Below are positions 1 through 5,477 of a stretch of 8,387 bases of DNA, one piece after another. How positions within the stretch are numbered: the stretch's first letter is position 1; the number at the start of each line of letters is the position of its first letter. The stretch covers positions 1 to 8,387 of the forward strand of contig JAOZMT010000073.1 of the NCBI GenBank assembly GCA_029934175.1, read 5' to 3'. This stretch comes from Victivallales bacterium. GTDB taxonomy: Bacteria; Verrucomicrobiota; Lentisphaeria; Victivallales; JAUVCU01. The position numbers and the translations under genes were made by a program. Below the pieces are notes generated by a model. The model searched no databases. It was not told the DNA's origin and worked only from the letters and a program-made list of their open reading frames with translations.

Positions 1-2
1 AA

Positions 3-18
3 ATCCTGTTATCCTGTC
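3..18. repeat. Two-unit tandem repeat, ATCCTGT type
   Basis: Two 8-base units, ATCCTGTT and ATCCTGTC, lie side by side at the left edge of the window. Read on the other strand they give GACAGGAT-AACAGGAT, the same core as the three-unit repeat near 8292-8318, but in the opposite orientation. Degenerate ACAGGAT-type intergenic repeats are, from memory, common in Lentisphaerota and Planctomycetota genomes. The array may continue upstream of the window. Confidence 0.55.
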
Positions 19-34
19 AAAACAATTGTTGGAC

Positions 35-60
35 GGCATTAAAAACAACGCCTATTTTTT
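35..60 (+). terminator. Possible rho-independent terminator of an upstream gene
   Basis: GGCATT (35-40) can pair with AACGCC (47-52) around a six-base loop, with one A-C mismatch. TATTTTTT follows at 53-60. The stem is short and imperfect, but the T-run directly after it is what a + strand terminator needs. It would end a gene lying before the window, insulating the promoter at 70-100. Confidence 0.35.
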
Positions 61-69
61 AAGTGTAAC

Positions 70-100
70 TTGACACAAACTCAAAAATTATTGATATTAT
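70..100 (+). promoter_or_regulatory. Putative sigma70-type promoter for the SEC-C/M48 unit
   Basis: A perfect -35 consensus TTGACA sits at 70-75. Two -10 readings are possible. TATTAT at 95-100 has a 19-base spacer and an extended TG at 92-93; GATATT at 93-98 has the ideal 17-base spacer but is a poorer match. The -35 overlaps a small dyad, GTGT at 63-66 and ACAC at 73-76, which could be an operator or chance. Transcription would begin near 105-108, giving a leader of about 85 bases to the preferred start at 191. Confidence 0.55.
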
Positions 101-177
101 TTAATTAAAAGTTTGTATTTAAAATAAAAACTATTAAATTATATAAATTGTAAGTAAAATATGAAATTAGCAAAAAA

Positions 178-181
178 GGAG
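178..181 (+). promoter_or_regulatory. Shine-Dalgarno site that decides the start at 191
   Basis: AAAAAAGGAG ends at 181, nine bases before the ATG at 191. The earlier in-frame ATG at 161 has only AT-rich sequence without a purine core before it. The ribosome site therefore lies inside the longer reading frame and favours the shorter protein. Confidence 0.7.
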
Positions 182-190
182 TTTGAATTA

Positions 191-1588
191 ATGGGAAATG
201 GTCAACCATATACATCGGAAGAGTTTTGGGATATATATATAAATAAAAAAATATTAGATAGTTATGATGAAATATGTGAGTTTTTCTCACATGAATTGCC
301 GAATGACTTTATGAAAAACTATGATGTAATTGGGATAGTGATTGAGACTTCAGGGAAACATAAAGATGCAAAAGAATTTGAAAAGACTATTAAATTTATT
401 GATATTATCAAAGAAAAACAACCTGAACTTTATCAAGAAGCGTTCAAGTATTTTGATGAGTTTTTAATATGTTATAACTGTTTTTATAAAAAATATGATA
501 TTGCAGATGCTGCTTTTTCTAACTTTAGAAAAAATCCTACAAAAGATTTTGATTTATATTCAGTCGCATCAAAAAAACTTCTTTTTTATAATGTAAACGA
601 TAATATATGCTCTGCGGCAATTGAAAATTTAGATGCAGTAGAGGAGCATCCAGACTTATTGTTTGGTGCAGTTCTTGAATTATTGAAGTTTAATACTTTT
701 TTCATTTTAGAGGATGTTTATGAAGACTATATAAAAACTAAAAACTATAATCATGAAAAATTTCTAGAACAAGTTGAGAAGTATGACTGGGAAGATACAT
801 TTTTGAATTCTATAGACAAGGGGCTAACCTCAGAACTAGATATAGATTTAATAAAGAAAAACTTTATAAATGACCGAACTACAACAATTTTTGTGTTGGA
901 GGGTTATTTCTTGAAATATATGAAAAAACGAAATTTTTCATTTCCTTTAACAAATATTATTTGGGATTCTTTGTTTAAAGCTCATGAGTATCAATTTTCA
1001 AACGATAAAAATATAAAGTATTCTATTGATGAGTTCTTTTTTATTAACATTGAATCATTAACCAAGAGTATTAATTGGCATAAAGGTGGTTTTATGTCAT
1101 ATAATTTTGACGAAGCTTTTGCCTCATTATGGGGTAGTGTTTATATTTATGATTTTTTACTTTCAAGTAATCTTATTACAAAAGAAACTTATGATAATTT
1201 TATAAATATATCTAAAATTGTAAAAGGATACATTATTGCAGAGGATATTAGCAGGTTATGGGAATATAATTTTATTCATACTTGGGAAAAGCCTGATGGT
1301 ATTTCAGAAGTAGAATTTGTTCAAGAGGAAAAAATCTTTGCTAAAACAATAAATTTAAAAGGTTACTCTTTTGAAAATTTAAAAGAGGAACTAGTTGAGG
1401 AACTTGATGCAATCGGTGAATTAAAGGATTTTATAAAAGAAGCAGAGAAAAAAGAAGGCGGTCTGTTTAAAGAAATAGAACCATATATTGAGCAGAAACC
1501 ATATATTGCACCAGAAAAAATTAAGCCAAATAGTAAATGTCCATGTGGTAGTGGAAAAAAATATAAAAAATGTTGTTTAAATAAATAA
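191..1588 (+). CDS. SEC-C zinc-motif protein of unknown function
   Basis: This 465-residue protein is recognisable only by its extreme C-terminus, which carries a SEC-C motif with Cys450, Cys452, Cys461 and Cys462 in the pattern CPCGSGKKYKKCC. In SecA and many stand-alone proteins this motif binds one zinc and can mediate contact with a partner protein. The remaining 440 residues are acidic, aromatic-rich and probably helical, and may form a helical-repeat solenoid; I see no catalytic motif, signal peptide or membrane segment, so a cytoplasmic location is likely. The start at 191 is chosen for its GGAG site; an in-frame ATG at 161 would add ten residues. The stop is 12 bases before the M48-like lipoprotein gene, so the two are probably co-transcribed from the promoter at 70-100. 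Function is not known; the SEC-C call is secure, everything else is inference. Confidence 0.85.
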   Translation: MGNGQPYTSEEFWDIYINKKILDSYDEICEFFSHELPNDFMKNYDVIGIVIETSGKHKDAKEFEKTIKFIDIIKEKQPELYQEAFKYFDEFLICYNCFYKKYDIADAAFSNFRKNPTKDFDLYSVASKKLLFYNVNDNICSAAIENLDAVEEHPDLLFGAVLELLKFNTFFILEDVYEDYIKTKNYNHEKFLEQVEKYDWEDTFLNSIDKGLTSELDIDLIKKNFINDRTTTIFVLEGYFLKYMKKRNFSFPLTNIIWDSLFKAHEYQFSNDKNIKYSIDEFFFINIESLTKSINWHKGGFMSYNFDEAFASLWGSVYIYDFLLSSNLITKETYDNFINISKIVKGYIIAEDISRLWEYNFIHTWEKPDGISEVEFVQEEKIFAKTINLKGYSFENLKEELVEELDAIGELKDFIKEAEKKEGGLFKEIEPYIEQKPYIAPEKIKPNSKCPCGSGKKYKKCCLNK

Positions 1589-1600
1589 AAGGAGATTATT

Positions 1601-2590
1601 ATGGGAAAATTAATTAGTGGAATACTAATTTTAGTCTTGATTGCAGGATGTTATTCAACAGTTCCAATAACAGGACGAAAAGTAGAATTTAAAGCATCTA
1701 GTAGTCAAGTTGCAAAGGTTGCTAAACTTGCAAGTGATGAGATTTTGTCAAATCACAAAATCTTTAATGATTATAATTGTCAATTAATTTTAAAAAGGAT
1801 GCAACCAATTGCTTCTGACGCACTTAATGATTTTTTTGGTGGATGGAATGATTGGGAATTTATTCTTATTCAAGATAATAAACCAGATATTTATTGCTTT
1901 GAGAAAGGCAAAATAATTCTTACAAGTGGGCTATTTTCAATATTAAAACATGATGCTGACTTTATGCTTTTGGTAGGTCATGCAGTAGCTCATAAATATT
2001 CCTATCATTACGATGAAAGACTTTATGATGTGCCAATAAATATACAAGAAAACAAATTACCAATTGAACTTAAAAGATATTTAGGATTACAAGATGATAA
2101 GATATATCCTTTTACTACTTTTCATGAAAAAGAGGCTGATTATTTAAGTATGAGATTTTTAGCTAATTCAGGATATACCCCTATTGCTGGCGTTTCTTTT
2201 TGGGAATCAATAGATAAAAAAATACATAGATTGGCGTATAAATATGTAGGTTCAAAGTATTCCAATGAAAGCTATGACTCAATTGATAATAAAAAGTTTT
2301 ATAAAGAAGTTGATAAGCAAATTAAATTTTATACTCCATTCTTTTTTAAAAAGCATAAAATTACAAAAAAAAGAATTAAAGCATTAACAGAGTCCTTGCA
2401 AGATACACTGAAATTATATAAGTCTCAAGAAAATAAGAAAAATTTAGGAACTATTTATACAGGAATACCTAAATCTATATTAGTAAGAAAACGGAATATT
2501 GTAACAAAGAAACCTGTTTATACTAAAGAAACAATAACATTAGATCCATCAAAAGAAATGCCAAAAAATATGATAAAAAAAATAAAATAA
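1601..2590 (+). CDS. M48-family lipoprotein with degenerate HExxH (probable pseudopeptidase)
   Basis: This is a 329-residue lipoprotein. Residues 1-16 form a signal peptide ending in the lipobox LIAGC, with Cys17 to be lipidated, and a strong GGAG lies six bases before the ATG. The mature start, with PITGRK at 22-27, resembles LoiP/YcaL-type M48 metallopeptidases. The M48 landmarks are present: the metal motif region GHAVAH at 126-131, the EKEAD motif (Glu176, the expected third zinc ligand, and Asp180) followed by GYTP at 191-194, and a late KHKITKKRI near 251-259 that matches the usual HPxxxxRI. However, HExxH reads HAVAH: the catalytic glutamate is Ala128 (codon GCA), while both histidines and Glu176 remain. 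Metal binding may persist but ordinary peptidase activity should be lost. The lysine-rich tail after about residue 270 is not part of the family core. It follows the SEC-C gene by 12 bases. Confidence 0.85.
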   Translation: MGKLISGILILVLIAGCYSTVPITGRKVEFKASSSQVAKVAKLASDEILSNHKIFNDYNCQLILKRMQPIASDALNDFFGGWNDWEFILIQDNKPDIYCFEKGKIILTSGLFSILKHDADFMLLVGHAVAHKYSYHYDERLYDVPINIQENKLPIELKRYLGLQDDKIYPFTTFHEKEADYLSMRFLANSGYTPIAGVSFWESIDKKIHRLAYKYVGSKYSNESYDSIDNKKFYKEVDKQIKFYTPFFFKKHKITKKRIKALTESLQDTLKLYKSQENKKNLGTIYTGIPKSILVRKRNIVTKKPVYTKETITLDPSKEMPKNMIKKIK

Positions 2591-2630
2591 TAGTTTTATT
2601 TACAAAATTATTATCTTTTTTTGAAATTTA

Positions 2631-2639
2631 TGATATATT
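2631..2639 (+). promoter_or_regulatory. Possible extended -10 promoter for the rpoZ operon
   Basis: TGATATATT contains an extended TG followed by the -10 like TATATT at 2634-2639. The position 17 bases upstream holds only TTATCT (2611-2616), a weak -35, so the promoter would rely on the extended -10. The 111-base gap before rpoZ is the only sizeable space in which the operon's own promoter could lie. AT-rich sequence makes chance matches common. Confidence 0.3.
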
Positions 2640-2644
2640 AACAC

Positions 2645-2671
2645 ATTCTCAAGTTTTATGACTTTGAGAAT
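2645..2671 (+). promoter_or_regulatory. Stem-loop in the gap before rpoZ
   Basis: ATTCTCAA (2645-2652) pairs perfectly with TTGAGAAT (2664-2671) around an 11-base loop. No T-run follows (TTAAATAAAAG), so it is a poor intrinsic terminator for the M48-like gene. If the extended -10 at 2631-2639 is real, the hairpin would lie at the very 5' end of the rpoZ mRNA, where it could stabilise the transcript. It could also be chance: an eight-base stem is not rare at this scale. Confidence 0.3.
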
Positions 2672-2701
2672 TTAAATAAAAGAATAACAAAAGGAGTAAC
2701 G

Positions 2702-2914
2702 ATGAATAACGAATATTTGGAACGAGCAAAAAAACATATACCTAATGCACAAGCATTATGTGTTGCAGTAGGAAAACGCTCAGAAGCTTTAGCAAGTGGA
2801 GATAGACCTTTATTAAAGCATCATGAAAGTGACTTTATAAATGTAGCTCTTCTTGAAATAGCAGAAGGACTAATTAATATTCAACCAAAAGCTACAGAAG
2901 AAGTAGAAGATTAG
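2702..2914 (+). CDS. rpoZ: DNA-directed RNA polymerase subunit omega
   Basis: The 70-residue product matches omega, the small subunit that clasps the beta-prime subunit and helps RNA polymerase assemble; in proteobacteria it also contributes to a ppGpp site. The conserved core is visible: the helix around residues 15-32 (ALCVAVGKRSEALASG, equivalent to the VLVAARRARQM region of the E. coli protein) and ALLEIAEGLI at 49-58, equivalent to the ALREIEEGLI stretch. The acidic tail after residue 60 is short, making it smaller than the E. coli protein (about 90 residues). AAGGAG lies five bases before the ATG. It is the first gene of a five-gene run and is followed after 12 bases by purE. rpoZ often sits next to gmk in other bacteria; here the neighbour is a different purine gene. 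Confidence 0.85.
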   Translation: MNNEYLERAKKHIPNAQALCVAVGKRSEALASGDRPLLKHHESDFINVALLEIAEGLINIQPKATEEVED

Positions 2915-2926
2915 AGGTAGTATATT

Positions 2927-3445
2927 ATGAGTAATGCACAAGTCGCAATTGTAATGGGAAGTAAAAATGATTTACCTAGTTTAAAAGGTGCATTTAAAAC
3001 TTTAAAAGAATTAAATATTAGCTGGACTGCAAAAGTTATTTCAGCGCACAGAACTCCAAAAGAAGCTTTAGAGTTTGCGAGTGGAGCTGAAGATGCTGGT
3101 ATAAAAGTAATAATTGGCGTTGCTGGAATGGCGGCACATCTTAGTGGTGTAATTGCTGCTCATACAACTTTACCTGTTATTGGTTTACCAATGGCTTGTC
3201 ATCCTTTTGATGGAATGGATGCGCTTTTAGCAACTGTTCAAATGCCTCCTGGAATTCCAGTTGCATCTGTTACTGTTGGTGCTGCTGGTGCTAAAAATGC
3301 TGCTCTTTATGCAGCTTCTATTTTAGCTCTTTCTGATTCTGAAATTTCTAAAAATTTAAAAGAGTTTAGAGCAAAACAAACAAAAGTTGTTCTTGAAGCT
3401 AATAATAATCTAGATAAAGAAATTGAAGATTTGATTCAAGAATAA
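2927..3445 (+). CDS. purE: N5-carboxyaminoimidazole ribonucleotide mutase (PurE, class I)
   Basis: PurE moves the carboxylate of N5-CAIR to give CAIR in de novo purine synthesis and works as a cytoplasmic octamer. The 172-residue length is typical. The N-terminal nucleotide-binding motif MGSKND carries Ser12 and Asp15, and SAHRTP carries His41; their spacing (3 and 26 residues) equals that of Ser16, Asp19 and His45 in the E. coli enzyme. GMAAHLSGVIAAHT at 67-80 corresponds to the GGAAHLPGMIAA segment that marks the bacterial mutase type rather than the animal AIR-carboxylating class, with Met in place of the second Gly. QMPPGIPV (105-112) and the alanine-rich stretch GAAGAKNAAL (118-127) complete the family pattern. 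AGAGG overlapping the rpoZ stop provides a ribosome site, suggesting coupled translation. Its base composition looks less AT-rich than that of its neighbours. Confidence 0.95.
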   Translation: MSNAQVAIVMGSKNDLPSLKGAFKTLKELNISWTAKVISAHRTPKEALEFASGAEDAGIKVIIGVAGMAAHLSGVIAAHTTLPVIGLPMACHPFDGMDALLATVQMPPGIPVASVTVGAAGAKNAALYAASILALSDSEISKNLKEFRAKQTKVVLEANNNLDKEIEDLIQE

Positions 3446-3449
3446 AAGA

Positions 3450-4790
3450 ATGCAAGAATTTATAAATTCTTTTTGTTCTTTAAATGAACCTCAAGATTTA
3501 TATGAGGTTAGAATTCAATCAGCTTGGAATGATATTAATTCTAAGCAATCTTTTTTATCGGTTGATAATCAAGAAATCACGATTCACTCTCCTGGAACTT
3601 GGAATACTGAGGCTGGTCCAGATTTTCAGAATGCAAAAATTTCTATAAATGATAAAATCATTACGGGAGATATTGAAATTCATTATAACAGCTCAGATTG
3701 GCTAAAACATGGTCATTCTGAAAGCCCGTTATATGATAATGTTATTCTTCATGTGGTATATCATCATGATTCAAAGAATAAAGAACTTGACAGATTTCCA
3801 TCTATTGTCATATCATCATTAATAAAAGAAACTTCAAACAATGATGTTATAGAAAAAATTCATAATGGTTTGTGTTCAGACATTTTCTCATCAATGAAAG
3901 ATGATGAACTTTTGAATTTTTTCAAAGCAGCAGGATTGCAAAGATTTCAAGACAAATCTGAAATGTTGATAAAAGAGATGTTATCTGATGATGGCAACCA
4001 CATATTATTAAAAAATTTATTTGAAAGTATGGGTTATAAAAAGAATAAAGATAATTTTATTGAACTGTATAATCGTCTATCAAAATATCCAGCAAAAACA
4101 AGAGCTAAATATTATAAAAACATTCTATGGGGCGAGTCAGGAGTTATGCCAGATCCAGCTGTTGCTATTGATGTTTCAGATGAAATGCTTATTTTTATAA
4201 AAAACATTTGGTCTAAATGGTGGGATATAAGAATTGAGCCAAAGCAAAATATTGTTTGGAATCGTTCAGGACTACGACCTTTAAATTCTCCAGAGCGAAG
4301 AATTGCAGCTATTACAGGATTAATTGATTTAATCACACTAAAACCTCTTTCTTTTTTCAAAAAGTTACTTTTAGAAAATCCTACAAAGAATGATTTTTGG
4401 AATATTTTAAAAACAGAATTAACTATTAAAGATTCTTTATGGGGGTTGCATTCAAACTTTAAAGATAAAAGGGAAAAAAGTGCATCTGTTTTAGGAGAAA
4501 AAAGATTATTAGATTTAACAATTAATGTTATTTTGCCTGCGATTTATGCAAATTGTAAAATCAAAAAAGAACATAAAACTGCACAAATCGCAGAAAAAGT
4601 TTGGTTAAATCTGCCTAAATCGCAAAATAATAAAATTATCAAAACCGCTATTTCTCGTTGGTTAAATAAAGAAAGAGCCGACTTTAAAATTAAAAATGCA
4701 TCAGCTCAACAAGGAATAATCCATTTGTATCGTAATACTTGTGAAAAATATTATACTGATTGTGCTGTGTGCTTATATCGTAAAAAATAG
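3450..4790 (+). CDS. DUF2851 family protein
   Basis: This 446-residue cytoplasmic protein belongs, by recognised pattern, to the DUF2851 family found in Bacteroidota, Chlorobiota and PVC bacteria, whose function I do not know. The family's N-terminal block is clear: SPGTWNTEAGPDF (47-59), then GDIEIH (73-78), SDWLKHGH (82-89) and NVILHVVYHHD (97-107), rich in conserved His, Asp and Glu. The pairing of Pro57-Asp58 with Glu76-x-His78 resembles a PD-(D/E)xK-type nuclease core; that is my inference only. The C-terminus ends with Cys431, Cys438 and Cys441 (C-x6-C-x2-C), like the cysteine cluster that closes other members. The start is four bases after the purE stop and has no clear Shine-Dalgarno site, so it probably depends on translation of purE. 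An antisense open frame inside it (4112-4360) is a shadow. Confidence 0.85.
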   Translation: MQEFINSFCSLNEPQDLYEVRIQSAWNDINSKQSFLSVDNQEITIHSPGTWNTEAGPDFQNAKISINDKIITGDIEIHYNSSDWLKHGHSESPLYDNVILHVVYHHDSKNKELDRFPSIVISSLIKETSNNDVIEKIHNGLCSDIFSSMKDDELLNFFKAAGLQRFQDKSEMLIKEMLSDDGNHILLKNLFESMGYKKNKDNFIELYNRLSKYPAKTRAKYYKNILWGESGVMPDPAVAIDVSDEMLIFIKNIWSKWWDIRIEPKQNIVWNRSGLRPLNSPERRIAAITGLIDLITLKPLSFFKKLLLENPTKNDFWNILKTELTIKDSLWGLHSNFKDKREKSASVLGEKRLLDLTINVILPAIYANCKIKKEHKTAQIAEKVWLNLPKSQNNKIIKTAISRWLNKERADFKIKNASAQQGIIHLYRNTCEKYYTDCAVCLYRKK

Positions 4791-4799
4791 GAAATAATT

Positions 4800-5477
4800 A
4801 TGTCAGGAAAATTATATATCGTTGCAACACCAATTGGGAATTTAGAAGATATTACAATGAGAGCATTGCGTATTTTAGGAGAAGTTGAGCTTATCGCAGC
4901 AGAAGATACTCGTCGTGCAAGAAAATTATTATCGCACTATGATATCAAAACAAAATGTATTAGCTATCATACTCACAATGAACATTATAAAACAGATTCT
5001 TTATTGCAAGATGTTTTGAATGGAACAAGTCTTGTTGTTTTATCAGATGCTGGAACGCCATGTATTGCAGACCCAGGTTTTTTAATTATAAGAGAAGCTA
5101 TAAAATTAGAAATAGAACCAATTATTATACCAGGGGTTTCTTCTTTAACATTTTCTGCATGTGCCGCAGGGTTACCTGTTGATTGCTTTGCTTTTTATGG
5201 TTTTATTCCTGTGAAAATTGGAAGAAGAACTAAGATGTTAGAAAAGATAAAAACAGAAGATAAAACAGTCTTCATCTTTGAATCTCCACATCGTATGAGT
5301 AAATTATTACTTCAAATTAGTGAAATAATATCCCCAACTGCACAAGTCGCAGTTATTCGTGAAGCGACAAAAATTTATGAAGAAGTTATTCGCGGAAGTG
5401 CTAGCGACTTAGCGGAACAGTATAAAGATAAAAAATGGAAAGGAGAATGTGTTGTAGGAATTAGCAGCAAGGAATGA
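4800..5477 (+). CDS. rsmI: 16S rRNA (cytidine-1402-2'-O)-methyltransferase RsmI, short form
   Basis: RsmI uses S-adenosylmethionine to methylate the ribose of C1402 in the 16S rRNA decoding centre. The 225-residue protein shows the whole tetrapyrrole-methylase fold signature of the family: ATPIGNLEDIT (9-19), AEDTRR (34-39), SDAGTPCIADPG (82-93), the PG of the substrate pocket (111-112), ESPHRM (161-166) and REATKIYEE (187-195). It ends right after the catalytic domain (KGECVVGI, 214-221), whereas the E. coli enzyme has about 286 residues with an extra C-terminal helical domain; that domain is absent here, with no remnant downstream because the next gene starts at once. A modest TAGGA site overlaps the stop of the DUF2851 gene, nine bases upstream, and its own stop overlaps the next ATG by four bases, so it is translated as part of the operon. 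Confidence 0.95.
   Translation: MSGKLYIVATPIGNLEDITMRALRILGEVELIAAEDTRRARKLLSHYDIKTKCISYHTHNEHYKTDSLLQDVLNGTSLVVLSDAGTPCIADPGFLIIREAIKLEIEPIIIPGVSSLTFSACAAGLPVDCFAFYGFIPVKIGRRTKMLEKIKTEDKTVFIFESPHRMSKLLLQISEIISPTAQVAVIREATKIYEEVIRGSASDLAEQYKDKKWKGECVVGISSKE

Noticed and set aside
105..290. 61-codon open frame on the - strand
   Set aside because: It overlaps the promoter and the start of the SEC-C gene, is rich in Phe, Tyr and Ile as expected of antisense AT-rich DNA, and resembles no family I know.
274..292. Perfect seven-base hairpin ATGTGAG/CTCACAT with a TTTTT loop
   Set aside because: It lies inside the SEC-C coding region, has no T-run after it, and a stem of this length is expected by chance in a window this size.
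2591..2701. Purine riboswitch before the rpoZ-purE operon
   Set aside because: The gap is only 111 bases, holds a single simple hairpin and lacks the three-way-junction pattern of a purine aptamer.
4112..4360. 82-codon open frame on the - strand inside the DUF2851 gene
   Set aside because: It is an antisense shadow of a well-supported coding region, and shows no recognisable domain.
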